Source of the DNA: a virus
Reading direction: 5' to 3' (one strand)
DNA: 40,112 bases
Virus record (IMG/VR): IMGVR_UViG_3300027749_000224
Span: 1-40,112 of that record
Below the pieces are notes generated by a model. It ran no database searches. It saw only the letters and a list, made by a program, of their open reading frames with translations, and was not told the DNA's origin. Shown piece after piece: positions 32,167 through 40,112 of this stretch; position 1 is the stretch's first letter; every line of letters begins with the position of its first letter. The position numbers and the translations under genes were made by a program.

Positions 32167-34233
32167 TTATCCTCTTCCAAAATTTGTTGCATTTGAATTT
32201 TTTACAAAATCAATTGTAGTTTGTACACCAACTTCTGATGCAGCATTTACTAATCCTGCAATATCGCCGGGTGCTTCTTTTCCTGTAATGATGCCAGCAG
32301 TAGTTAGTGCTGTTTGTGCTTGTTGAAGATTTTCAGCTTTAGCAACTACTTGCGCCCCGGTGTTATCAATAAAGGTAGACAAATCTTCTGCACCGGGTTT
32401 TCCAGTAAAAATATTAGGAGGCATTGCAGATGCTACATTTGCCCCACCCTGAACTAAACTAGTGACGAGTGCAGCGGATCCAGGTTTTATAATCATCGCT
32501 GATTCCATTTGTTGTGGGGTCATTGCCATTTTTCCTACTGCGGCGTTAGTTACACCAGATGCATCTGGTATTACTCCGGTTCCGGTTGCTACTACTTCGG
32601 GTGCGTTTGCTGCTGCGTTAACTGCTGCGGAACTAATAATTGCAGTAGAAACATTTTTATCTATACTTGCACTAACTGCCGGGGCAGGTGGTACTGTTGA
32701 TGTTAATGCTGCGTTAGTTCTATTTGCAGGTGCAGTACTTGCTGTATTATTTGTTTCTGCAACTGCTGGAGGAGGGGGTGATTCTAGATTAGCATCTGGT
32801 GAAGATGATACACTTACGTCTACCCCTTGCCCTGCATTTGCCCAAGGCATATGTGTTGGTGCTCTGGTGACAATAGATTTTAATAATCCAGGTGCAGCCG
32901 CAAACCCTACTTTAGGGTCATTTAATGTATCAGTATGTGCGATTTGAGTTATCAATGGAACTTCTACGGGAGGTACTGAAGTTGCACCAGTATTAAGATT
33001 AACTTTAACACCATTAACAAACATAGTTCCACCGGATGCATATGACCCTTCTCCACCGGCACCCATACTCATTGAGCCACCGACTTTAACAGTAAAAGTT
33101 CCTAATGCATATCCGTTGAAATTACTTCCGGCCCTCCATCCAATATTAGTGGCAGCATTAATGTTTATATTGTTGGCTGCTATGTTTAAATCTTTTTTAG
33201 CGTTGATGTTTATATTATTGTCTGCATGTAAATTCAAATCACCCTGAGTTCTAACATTAACACTGTTCATTGCATATACATCAACTGTACCTTCAGTGCC
33301 TAACTCAACATAGCTTTGTCCATTACTATGAATAATCTGTAATGTTTGCCCATCATCACTCATCAATATTTGATGACCTTGAATTGTTCTCAACCTTATT
33401 AATTGATCTTTTCCATCTACATCACCGTCGTCCATAACAATACTGTGTCCGCCACGGCGTGCTACCACTTGCAATGATTCTTTACTTCCTTGACTTCCCT
33501 TATCTAATATATCTTGGTCAGTATAGCCTCCTTGAAATATAGGGCGTCCGGGAGTACTAACTCCCCAACCAACCCTCGACGGAGATTCGCGCAATGCACT
33601 AGATGATATTGGGCCTCTTATCGGATCTCTAAGTAATCCTTGTTGTTGATAAATTCCAGCAGCATAACTATGAATAGGTTTAGATTCATTTAAAAAATCT
33701 TGACTATCAGTTATACTTTTGTTATTTGTATTCAGATTAGTTACAGGTAATTTAGGTGAGCCACCTGTCTGTTCTGCTTCCCCTTTGTTTGGTACAATGT
33801 GGTCGGAAGAACCTATCGCAGGAATCATTTGTAATAATTCTGGTTCTAGTATTCCGCCAATGTAATATCCATAGTTTGAATCTCCGTTAATGAATATACA
33901 AACTACTCTACTTCCAATGTCAGGCGGGCTGAACCACATCCCGTATGAACTTGGGTTCGTTTCATAACTACCATAATCATCTGATTTACTTCCAGCACTT
34001 GCGGGTGTACTACCAAAGAAAGGACTCATATAATTTACAGTAGTCCAATTTGAATCATTGTCCGGTTCAGAACCTCCAAAATCTTCAATATAAACATCAA
34101 TTCTACCAGCGCGGGTAGTATCAATATTATTTTTGACTATTCCAATTACAGGTAAATCACGTAATACCCCGCCGCCGGTATCTGGTTTACTTCTATTGTT
34201 TTGTCCTTTGGGACTGAAATTATCTTCTGCCAT
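32167..34233 (-). CDS. 5: Baseplate hub/spike protein, gp5-like without lysozyme domain, 688 aa
   Basis: Residues about 22-135 fit the OB-fold of gp5/VgrG spikes: VLRDLPVIGIVKNNIDTTRA then GRIDVYIEDFGG, SPFFGS, MWFSPPDIGSRVVCIFINGD and YYIGGILEP. Residues about 255-375 form the beta-helix-like needle with regular repeats: DVYAMNSVNVRTQGDLNLHA, DNNININAKKDLNIAANNIN and INAATNIGW. T4 gp5 has a lysozyme domain between these parts; none is visible here. Residues about 450-465 have the THMPW motif. Residues about 470-560 are Ala/Pro/Thr-rich linker. The C-terminal part (TPQQMESAMIIKPGSAALVT, then NIFTGKPGAEDLSTFIDN) looks like a separate small helical domain. It would pierce the host outer membrane at contraction. 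A weak TTAAATA lies upstream at 34240-34246. Confidence 0.85.
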   Translation of the reverse strand: MAEDNFSPKGQNNRSKPDTGGGVLRDLPVIGIVKNNIDTTRAGRIDVYIEDFGGSEPDNDSNWTTVNYMSPFFGSTPASAGSKSDDYGSYETNPSSYGMWFSPPDIGSRVVCIFINGDSNYGYYIGGILEPELLQMIPAIGSSDHIVPNKGEAEQTGGSPKLPVTNLNTNNKSITDSQDFLNESKPIHSYAAGIYQQQGLLRDPIRGPISSSALRESPSRVGWGVSTPGRPIFQGGYTDQDILDKGSQGSKESLQVVARRGGHSIVMDDGDVDGKDQLIRLRTIQGHQILMSDDGQTLQIIHSNGQSYVELGTEGTVDVYAMNSVNVRTQGDLNLHADNNININAKKDLNIAANNININAATNIGWRAGSNFNGYALGTFTVKVGGSMSMGAGGEGSYASGGTMFVNGVKVNLNTGATSVPPVEVPLITQIAHTDTLNDPKVGFAAAPGLLKSIVTRAPTHMPWANAGQGVDVSVSSSPDANLESPPPPAVAETNNTASTAPANRTNAALTSTVPPAPAVSASIDKNVSTAIISSAAVNAAANAPEVVATGTGVIPDASGVTNAAVGKMAMTPQQMESAMIIKPGSAALVTSLVQGGANVASAMPPNIFTGKPGAEDLSTFIDNTGAQVVAKAENLQQAQTALTTAGIITGKEAPGDIAGLVNAASEVGVQTTIDFVKNSNATNFGRG

Positions 34234-34276
34234 ATAAATTATTTAACGTTATTTTGTTTGAGTGTTTCATATCTTA

Positions 34277-37200
34277 TTAATCCCGTCTATCCCATGGATT
34301 AAGTTTACCTCTATTGAGTCCAGTGTTAATTCCCCTATTAATAATTCCGGAATCATCATCTTGACTTCCTTTTTTATTAAGTGTTGTTTGATCTTGTACT
34401 GGTTTTGTTGTAGGTGGTATTTGTAAACGTTCCCATGGATTAAGTTTACCTCTATTGAGTCCAGTGTTAGTTCCTTTATTCAATGCATCCGCGGTAGCTA
34501 CACTTTTTGCAGTAGTAGCAGTAGCAGTGGTAGTTGGTGCTGTACCACTCGGCGCCCTAGATACATAAGCAGACATTAATTGTGCATTCTTAGTATAAGA
34601 TAATCCATTTAATGCGATCGGTGATCCAGTCTTAGCCTTAGTTTGATTAGCTTTAGCAGCACTGGCTGTTGCTGTAGATCCAGTGCCAGCATTAGTAGTG
34701 GGTACTGTTTTTACTTGATTGAATGCAGCGAAGGGAGATTCTCTTGCTTCTTCAACTTTTGGATTATCTAGTTCACTAAATATACCGGGTATACCTGACA
34801 AATCTTGTTGAAATAACCCTCTACTAAATTTACTTACAATAGTTTTTAGCACCATCGCTACGCCGCCTCCCCTACTGTCTATTTGATCTTGTACCCATTT
34901 TGGGTGAGGGTATATATTTATAGAATCATTGATGCTCAATATTCCATTATCATTGTTATAACCAACGGGTTCTTTGAAATTAATTTCAATAAAAACTTGT
35001 CCGCTATTTGGATTTATTGAGTACCCGTCTGTGCCGTAAAATTTATTATACAATGTAGATATTGAACTTGCTGCAGGTTGCATTAGATAATCAGGGTCAC
35101 CTAAAATAGTAAGATTAACTTCAGCCCAAGAACCAGGATCATGCAAACTAGAGATATATGAATTTTGAGTTTCTATATTATAGTTTGGTTTACCTGTTTT
35201 TGATTGCCCAGTTGGTTGATTTCTTACAGTCGCAATATCTTTATTACCACCGGGAGGCGGGTCTGTTACGCCAGCACCAAGTATTGCAACATTAAAAAAT
35301 GCACTATTTAATGATTGTTCATATCGCATTATTTCAGAATTTTTGCCTGTAAACCAATGTTCGTATCTTTTATGCGGTCCGGGGTAAGGAGTAACTTTTC
35401 CTGCATAGGCACTAAGAGTCACCGGGGTAGTATATGGTTGAACGATGAATGTAGTCTTAACAACAAAATCTTTTTGTGAGTTATCCCAACCAAGAACTTT
35501 TATTTCAGCACTAAGATTATACCAACTGACTGCTCTTATGATATCATTTTTATTATTAATTACTTCAGGTGAGTCATCAGATGTAATCTTATTATCGGTT
35601 TCAGCTTTTATCAATAAATTCAATGTATCTTCTAAATATGAACTTTGTTTTATTATTTCGTCAAATGCTTGTACTATAGGAATACCTTTACCCAAAGTAA
35701 TAGTAGTTAAATTTGTGTTAGGGGTTTTATCTGTCTGGGCAGTTACAGCATTGGATTCTTTTGTACTTGTAGCAGAGGTAGTAGGTATGCGTCTTTTATC
35801 TATCTGTTTTGGATCTACTATTGTAGCCTTTGCTATTCTCTCAAAAGAATCACCTTTCCAATCAATATCCCATTCAGCAGCAATTTCTATCTCTTTGTTA
35901 GCTAATCTTTTTTGTTGTTCCCTGTTCAACGTAGATAATAATCCCCAAGAGCCTGCGTTTTGTAACCCCGCGGTTGCTGTAATTCTATCGACTGCGGAAG
36001 GAGAAGGTTCAGACCCTCCCAATAATGCATCATATACAGTTTTACCGGTTATCGATGCACCTGACCAAACTATACCTTTTTTAGTATCAAATGCATATGA
36101 GCCTGGAATACATTTAGCTTCACATGTGTATACTACAGGAGTTCCACCAATTTTAAAATCTATTTTGCTCATTGTGATATCAAAATATCTTTCATATAAT
36201 CCAACTCCGGTCCCGAGATCAGCACTAATGTCTTTATTAATTTCAGCAGTGTCAATTACATTACCATCCTTATCATATCCTAAAAATCGTATACCTAAAA
36301 TAAAGAATTGTCTTATTGGATTTTTGATATCAATATAACCGGCAGTTGGACAAACATCTTGTAGTGCTTGTTGTGCTTGTTTTAATCTTGTTATAAAAGA
36401 GAACCCATATGGTTCCGTTATTTTAAATTCAATGTTAGTAACATTTGTAGCAGATTGTGAATCTTGCGGAGTTAATGATTGAGTTATCACTAAATCATCT
36501 ATATAAAAATCTAAATCGAATCCTGGTGCCCGTTGATTTGGGCCGCTGTTGTTAATTCCGCCACTTTGAGCAAGTAAATATGCACCGCCTGTTTTGATAG
36601 TTTTTATACTTGATGGTGCAGGTGGTGAAATATTTCTTCCTCTTTCCCCTACACCTTGAGTGAACGAACCATACCCGACTGCGGCTTCTCTATTAGTTTC
36701 TCTGATAGCTGCATTTTGTGCGTTCGCTGCATTCGCTGCTGCTATAGATTCTTTTCCACCTTCTGTTATATTATTAATAGCATTTAAATTTTTCCTACCA
36801 CTTAGAATAAATGCTTCATATGCATCTGGGGATATCATATACAAAGAAAGTTGATAAGTGTAACTTGAAAAATTAGCTAAAGGATTTTTTAATCTTTTGC
36901 CCGGTTTTTCATTTTGAGATGATTCTGCTGCGGGTGTATCTGCTGCACCGGCTTGAGTTGGCCCGGCTGTTCCTTGTCTTGCAAATCTATTATCGTATCC
37001 ATCTGCGGCAGAGTCATTAACTGTGTTATTAGTAGTGGGTATTGCCGCAGGTTTTGCAGGTGTCTGTTTTACAGTACCTGTTTTCTTTTTGTTTGTTTTA
37101 TCATCGTTGGCTCTATTTTGAGTAACACCACGATTGCCTTGCCCAGCACCTGCGGTATTAGTAAAATTATAATTAACATTTTGTGCGGCATTTGGATTTG

Positions 37201-37405
37201 CTGCAGGAGTTGCTGCTGCTAACAAAGCAGCAAGTTTTGCTTCTAGCTGACGCACCAATGCTCCGGCTTCAGTAACTATTTTTCTTAAGCCGTCTTTAAC
37301 TCTAGGGGCCACTGCTGCATTAAATTCATTTGTTGCTTTTTTTAAAGCCGCTTGAGCAACTGCTAATTCGGCACGAATTTTTGCTATTTCGTCACTAGTT
37401 GCCAT
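34277..37405 (-). CDS. Large baseplate hub-like protein (possible gp27 counterpart), 1,042 aa
   Basis: Residues 5-65 are a short coiled coil, and 65-170 a Thr/Ala/Asn-rich linker. The conserved body is about 170-890: NPLANFSSYTYQLSLYMISP, FDLDFYIDDLVITQSLTPQD, ITEPYGFSFITRLKQAQQAL, then VQPYTTPVTLSAYAGKVTPY and KRYEHWFTGKNSEIMRYEQS. The last two blocks resemble the tail-hub segment 'yxYxFTGxNxdIlxfxixfn' of phage hub proteins. With gp53 before and the gp5-like spike after, a gp27-type hub role is likely but not proven. T4 gp27 is only about 390 aa. The C-terminus ends in two copies of NTGLNRGKLNPW(E/D)R, 47 residues apart. The ATG lies 3 nt after the gp53 stop. Confidence 0.68.
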   Translation of the reverse strand: MATSDEIAKIRAELAVAQAALKKATNEFNAAVAPRVKDGLRKIVTEAGALVRQLEAKLAALLAAATPAANPNAAQNVNYNFTNTAGAGQGNRGVTQNRANDDKTNKKKTGTVKQTPAKPAAIPTTNNTVNDSAADGYDNRFARQGTAGPTQAGAADTPAAESSQNEKPGKRLKNPLANFSSYTYQLSLYMISPDAYEAFILSGRKNLNAINNITEGGKESIAAANAANAQNAAIRETNREAAVGYGSFTQGVGERGRNISPPAPSSIKTIKTGGAYLLAQSGGINNSGPNQRAPGFDLDFYIDDLVITQSLTPQDSQSATNVTNIEFKITEPYGFSFITRLKQAQQALQDVCPTAGYIDIKNPIRQFFILGIRFLGYDKDGNVIDTAEINKDISADLGTGVGLYERYFDITMSKIDFKIGGTPVVYTCEAKCIPGSYAFDTKKGIVWSGASITGKTVYDALLGGSEPSPSAVDRITATAGLQNAGSWGLLSTLNREQQKRLANKEIEIAAEWDIDWKGDSFERIAKATIVDPKQIDKRRIPTTSATSTKESNAVTAQTDKTPNTNLTTITLGKGIPIVQAFDEIIKQSSYLEDTLNLLIKAETDNKITSDDSPEVINNKNDIIRAVSWYNLSAEIKVLGWDNSQKDFVVKTTFIVQPYTTPVTLSAYAGKVTPYPGPHKRYEHWFTGKNSEIMRYEQSLNSAFFNVAILGAGVTDPPPGGNKDIATVRNQPTGQSKTGKPNYNIETQNSYISSLHDPGSWAEVNLTILGDPDYLMQPAASSISTLYNKFYGTDGYSINPNSGQVFIEINFKEPVGYNNDNGILSINDSINIYPHPKWVQDQIDSRGGGVAMVLKTIVSKFSRGLFQQDLSGIPGIFSELDNPKVEEARESPFAAFNQVKTVPTTNAGTGSTATASAAKANQTKAKTGSPIALNGLSYTKNAQLMSAYVSRAPSGTAPTTTATATTAKSVATADALNKGTNTGLNRGKLNPWERLQIPPTTKPVQDQTTLNKKGSQDDDSGIINRGINTGLNRGKLNPWDRRD
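34290..34328 (-). repeat. 39-bp direct repeat, copy 1
   Basis: It is identical over 39 bp to 34431-34469 and encodes the terminal NTGLNRGKLNPW motif of the hub-like protein. The two copies are offset by 141 bp (47 codons, in frame). Confidence 0.9.
34431..34469 (-). repeat. 39-bp direct repeat, copy 2
   Basis: It is an exact copy of 34290-34328. It encodes the upstream NTGLNRGKLNPW at about residues 980-991 of the hub-like protein. Confidence 0.9.
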
Positions 37406-37408
37406 GTA

Positions 37409-37717
37409 TTATAATCCCAATGATTGATTTATAGCATTTGATTTAGGCAGATATATACTAATACCTGTTACAAAATCAAAATATGGGTCTTTTAACATGT
37501 TAGGATTCCGCATCGCAAAAACCCACCATAATGAACTATTGCTGTACAAATCATATGCTAACAAATCAGGTCTATATTGATAGACCGTTGTTATTTCCCA
37601 ATAGACATCTGTTGGATCCATTGGTATAGGTCTATTAGACATTATATCTAAAAACTGATTGTTTACAGTATCCGTATTGTAATACGGACTTGATGCAGGA
37701 TATAAACCAATAGACAT
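37409..37717 (-). CDS. 53: Baseplate wedge subunit gp53-like, 102 aa
   Basis: The protein reads MSIGLYPASSPYYNTDTVNN, then TTVYQYRPDLLAYDLYSNSS, LWWVFAMRNPNMLKDPYFDF and GISIYLPK. This is the gp53/LysM-like wedge pattern (RPDLLAYDLY, LWWVFAxRNP). In T4, gp53 binds the wedge late and helps close it around the hub. The ATG at 37717 overlaps the stop of the previous gene in TAATG and has GGAGGA 8 nt upstream. A TTG at 37723 would add two residues but is less likely. The full protein is shorter than T4 gp53 (196 aa), so the C-terminal part of the T4 protein is missing. Confidence 0.88.
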   Translation of the reverse strand: MSIGLYPASSPYYNTDTVNNQFLDIMSNRPIPMDPTDVYWEITTVYQYRPDLLAYDLYSNSSLWWVFAMRNPNMLKDPYFDFVTGISIYLPKSNAINQSLGL

Positions 37718-39915
37718 TACCAAATTCCTCCACTTGATCTTTCACTACCTCTTAACAATGCACCGGTTGCATAACGGTCAAAACTAAAGCTATTACTGAT
37801 ATCATTTCTAGTTACTATTGGAACCGCTGTTATAGATATTTGTATTTTTGTAGGTACATAAGTTGGTTCTTGAACTACGTATGCTCCTGTCCATACTGGC
37901 GGGGCGTATCCTGCACCTGATTGCAAATTATTGTTACCTAACCTATTGATTTTGGCTGAATAGGTATTTACCTTAGTTTGTACTGTACTAGTATTATCCG
38001 CCCTGATGTAATCTACATCAGTAGGTAATGAATATGTAAAATTAGTTATTGCGATAGGATGATTGTCAAATTGAAATGCACCCAATCCAGTCAGATAACA
38101 CAATGGCGGAGGTGTTCCGGGTTTAGGATTTTGGTCTTGTCCATAAAACATTTTTGTCACTGATCTAAAAAAATGAATAACTGCTAGTAAGTAATTAGCT
38201 TCAAACACATCTTGTGCAGTAAAGTCACAGCTAAGTGTTATCTGATCAACTGAACTACTATTGTAGGTAAAATATTTGTAATTAGTATGCGTTAATGTAG
38301 TAGGGTCATATTGTGCAGCATATGCGACTGATATCGCAGGAGTGTATGGAAATATAATACCTTTAGTAGTTTGTAATGGGTTAAGTATACCGGCTTTACC
38401 TGCTGCAACCTTATACAAATAGTTTGCATTAGGTGCTAGACTTAACTTAACTCTCCAGTCTTCTTTAGCGTTAAAGTTTGTAATATCTTGTTGTGACGCT
38501 TGAGATTGTGCGTTAGCTAAAGCAGAAGTTGTTCCTCTATTAGTATTAGCATTATTATTAGCAGCTTCTATTGCTGCAAATTCAGCATCGGCTGCAACCG
38601 CAGCTTCTTGCGCCAATTGTGCCGAATCCTCAGTGATTAATTTTTGACCTTTTGGTACTATTGCTGCTGCAGGAGCAGCCGCCGAAGTTTCAGTAGGAAT
38701 TTTTTTGTCTTGGGCGGCTTCATTAGATGTTGCCGCAGCTTGTGCTAGATTAGGATCAACGACTACATTTTTTTTATCTAAAGCAGTTGCATCATTGATT
38801 GTAGTTGATGTGCCAGTGTTTTCATTCGTATAAGATGTTGTTCCGTCTGCATTTGCAACAGTTTGATAAGTTGTTCCGTCAACATTAGCAGTAGAAACAT
38901 TAGTTCCAGGTATTGCTCCACTTAGTGGAGTTGTTTCTGCTGCTGTTTTGGGTTGTATTTCTGTAACCGTTGTTGCAGTTGTATTGGGTTCTTCTGTTCT
39001 TGTTACAGTAGTTGGTCCAGGAAGTTGTGAAGCATTTTTAGCAGCTAGTGCAGTCTGTTGATCTGTAAGTGATTGACTATATCTTGCATCTCTTTCTTCT
39101 TCTGATAAGTTTTTAATTTCATTATATTGTGCTTGGGTAATTTCACCTCTGTCAAGGGCACTAGTTAATGTTTTTTGTCCAAAAGAAGTATTTGGATCTG
39201 CTGCATATAAACCTTGTCTTTTCTCTGCCTCTAGATATTGCTGCTGTGCAGATTGGCTTGCAGGAGTTTCTATTGGTTGACCATGAACAATAGTAGTTGA
39301 ACTGCCACCGGTTGTATTTTCAACTACTTTAGTAGTTCCTCTTGTTGGTTCAGTGAATGGTTGTGGATCAGCAAAATCTGATGAATCTCCGGGTGTACTT
39401 TTAGTTGGTCCTGAAAATTCAGCAGGAGAATCCCATGACGGGTCATCAGACGGTGTAACATTTTTTGTATCGGATGTTACTACCGGAGAATCAGGTGGTG
39501 TAACTGTGTATGCGGTTGGCGGTTGGTCTGGGGTAGTACTTGCAGGTGCTGCGGTGCTTGCTGCTTGTGGGTCAGTATTTTTTGCTGCTAGAGCAGTTGA
39601 TTCATTATAAGATTGTTGTGCTTTTGCTTTTTGTTCCGTTGCTGTGGTTAATGCAACTTGGGCTTGAGTTTGTTTTTCTGTGTTTTCTTTTAATCTAATT
39701 TGAGCATCTGCTTTTTCTGCCGCGGTAGAAGTTGGATCATTCAATATTTCGTTTGCGTATGCAACTTGACCATTAGCATATTTTAATGAATCTTTTGCTT
39801 GTAGTTGTGCTACACTTGCTTGTGTCGATGCTGTGTAAGCACTATCTGCGGCAGCTTTCCATTGAGCAGCCGTAGTTGCTCCTGCATTTGATGGGGTTGC
39901 GGGTGTAGTTGCCAT
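37717..39915 (-). CDS. Tail-tube/tube-cap-like baseplate protein with long disordered N-terminal region, 732 aa
   Basis: Residues about 1-480 are low-complexity Ala/Thr/Gln/Asn/Pro-rich, with a helical coiled segment at about 20-110. The folded part, about 480-732, has IIFPYTPAISVAYAAQYDPT, HTNYKYFTYNSSSVDQITLS, DFTAQDVFEANYLLAVIHFF, RSVTKMFYGQD, LGAFQFDNHPIAITNFTYSL and IQISITAVPIVTRN. This order (tube-like beta sheet, helix with 'HFFRSVTKMFYG', a FxFxxxPxxIxxFxYSLP hairpin and a final beta strand) parallels T4 gp48/gp54 baseplate tube proteins. The assignment is by pattern and position just before gp53, so gp48 or gp54 cannot be chosen. A CTAAATA box and AAGGAT lie upstream. Its stop overlaps gp53. 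Confidence 0.6.
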   Translation of the reverse strand: MATTPATPSNAGATTAAQWKAAADSAYTASTQASVAQLQAKDSLKYANGQVAYANEILNDPTSTAAEKADAQIRLKENTEKQTQAQVALTTATEQKAKAQQSYNESTALAAKNTDPQAASTAAPASTTPDQPPTAYTVTPPDSPVVTSDTKNVTPSDDPSWDSPAEFSGPTKSTPGDSSDFADPQPFTEPTRGTTKVVENTTGGSSTTIVHGQPIETPASQSAQQQYLEAEKRQGLYAADPNTSFGQKTLTSALDRGEITQAQYNEIKNLSEEERDARYSQSLTDQQTALAAKNASQLPGPTTVTRTEEPNTTATTVTEIQPKTAAETTPLSGAIPGTNVSTANVDGTTYQTVANADGTTSYTNENTGTSTTINDATALDKKNVVVDPNLAQAAATSNEAAQDKKIPTETSAAAPAAAIVPKGQKLITEDSAQLAQEAAVAADAEFAAIEAANNNANTNRGTTSALANAQSQASQQDITNFNAKEDWRVKLSLAPNANYLYKVAAGKAGILNPLQTTKGIIFPYTPAISVAYAAQYDPTTLTHTNYKYFTYNSSSVDQITLSCDFTAQDVFEANYLLAVIHFFRSVTKMFYGQDQNPKPGTPPPLCYLTGLGAFQFDNHPIAITNFTYSLPTDVDYIRADNTSTVQTKVNTYSAKINRLGNNNLQSGAGYAPPVWTGAYVVQEPTYVPTKIQISITAVPIVTRNDISNSFSFDRYATGALLRGSERSSGGIW

Positions 39916-39938
39916 ACAGTATTCTTATCCTTATATAC

Positions 39939-39945
39939 TATTTAG
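39939..39945 (-). promoter_or_regulatory. Candidate late promoter box CTAAATA
   Basis: The minus strand has GCTAAATAG 23 nt before the 732-aa start, with AAGGAT between. It lies in the divergent 99-nt region 39916-40014 and would start the long baseplate transcript. Confidence 0.5.
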
Positions 39946-39987
39946 CATTTCAAAATATCAGTATTTGGAATAAAAATAAAATATTTA

Positions 39988-39995
39988 GATAAATA
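39988..39995 (+). promoter_or_regulatory. Candidate late promoter box GATAAATA (plus strand)
   Basis: GATAAATA is followed 7 nt later by AAGGA (40003-40007) and by ATG at 40015, 19 nt from the box. The geometry is the same as for the minus-strand boxes, so the endonuclease gene may be transcribed late. Confidence 0.45.
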
Positions 39996-40014
39996 AAACT
40001 ATAAGGAAAACATC

Positions 40015-40112
40015 ATGGAAGAATGGAAAACACTTGAAAGAATACCTAAATATGAAGTTAGTAATTACGGTAAAATTAGGTCTACAAAAAATGAAAAAGT
40101 AAAATTACTAAA
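40015..40112 (+). CDS. NUMOD4-type (probable HNH homing) endonuclease, N-terminus only
   Basis: The frame from ATG 40015 runs open to the window end and encodes MEEWKTLERIPKYEVSNYGK, then IRSTKNEKVKLL. EEWK.(L/I)E.IPKYEVSNYGKIRS is a textbook NUMOD4 motif, normally found at the N-terminus of phage HNH homing endonucleases followed by an HNH and often a NUMOD1 domain. The catalytic domain is beyond the window. It has the SD AAGGA 7 nt before the ATG and is the only gene on the plus strand, divergent from the baseplate operon, as expected for a selfish insertion between genes. Confidence 0.85.
   Translation, partial: MEEWKTLERIPKYEVSNYGKIRSTKNEKVKLL

Noticed and set aside
30873-32947. Plus-strand frames opposite the spike and helical-repeat genes
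   Set aside because: Their Ala/Val-rich translations mirror Ala/Ser-rich minus-strand codons, and they lack start signals and recognisable motifs.
35445-36338. Long plus-strand open frame of 297 codons
   Set aside because: It is antisense to the hub-like gene, has no SD or promoter box, and its hydrophobic sequence is what the complement of that gene gives. The minus-strand frame has clear family motifs.
37718-37723. TTG start two codons before the gp53 ATG
   Set aside because: The ATG has ideal GGAGGA spacing and a TAATG overlap with the preceding stop, so the TTG is unnecessary.
1-40112. tRNA genes and insertion sequences
   Set aside because: No cloverleaf-like stretches, transposase genes or terminal inverted repeats were seen; the coding density leaves little room for them.

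Overview
This window is a stretch of a double-stranded DNA phage genome. It carries the baseplate, tail-fibre and glycosyltransferase block of a T4-like contractile-tailed phage (myovirus). The DNA is AT-rich by eye. Three proteins can be placed by sequence pattern as T4 baseplate wedge proteins (gp53, gp25, gp6), and one as a gp5-like hub/spike protein. Several flanking proteins look like families I know from marine and freshwater T4-like phages (cyanophages, SAR11 phages and relatives). The host cannot be decided from this window.

Layout: all genes except one lie on the minus strand, so transcription runs from high to low coordinates. The order is: a tube-cap-like protein (39915-37717), gp53 (37717-37409), a large hub-like protein (37405-34277), a gp5-like OB-fold/spike protein (34233-32167), an Ala/Ser-rich helical-repeat protein (32164-30215), gp25 (30207-29758), gp6 (29706-26332), a 6,796-residue giant structural protein (26304-5914), a 51-residue small protein (5900-5745), a conserved 206-residue protein (5745-5125), a tail-fibre-like protein with a G2-peptidase-like C-terminus (5093-3846), a second fibre/structural protein (3836-2883), and a compact overlapping operon of five genes (2835-1). 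That last operon includes three GT-A-like glycosyltransferases; the last of them runs off the window at base 1. On the plus strand at the right edge, the first 32 codons of a NUMOD4-type (homing HNH) endonuclease gene are visible.

The genes are packed tightly, with ATGA/TAATG overlaps and gaps of 3-51 nt. The longest non-coding stretch is the 99-nt divergent region at 39916-40014. A recurring box, (C/G)(A/T)TAAATA or CTAAATA, lies just upstream of most gene blocks and is a good candidate for the T4-type late promoter. It splits the region into transcription units at 39915, 30207, 29706, 5900, 5093 and 2835, plus the plus-strand gene at 40015.

Working together: the tube cap, hub and spike form the central baseplate. 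gp53, gp25 and gp6 form the wedge. The giant protein follows gp6, where T4 has gp7, and probably forms much of the peripheral baseplate or a tail appendage. The 206-, 415- and 317-residue proteins are likely fibres or fibre attachments. The glycosyltransferases at the end of the fibre region may modify virion proteins or the host surface.

The most remarkable element is the 20.4-kb giant gene, half of the window. It combines a conserved phage core with an integrin-like FG-GAP propeller, a second BNR/Ycf48-like propeller and many copies of two families of small beta modules.
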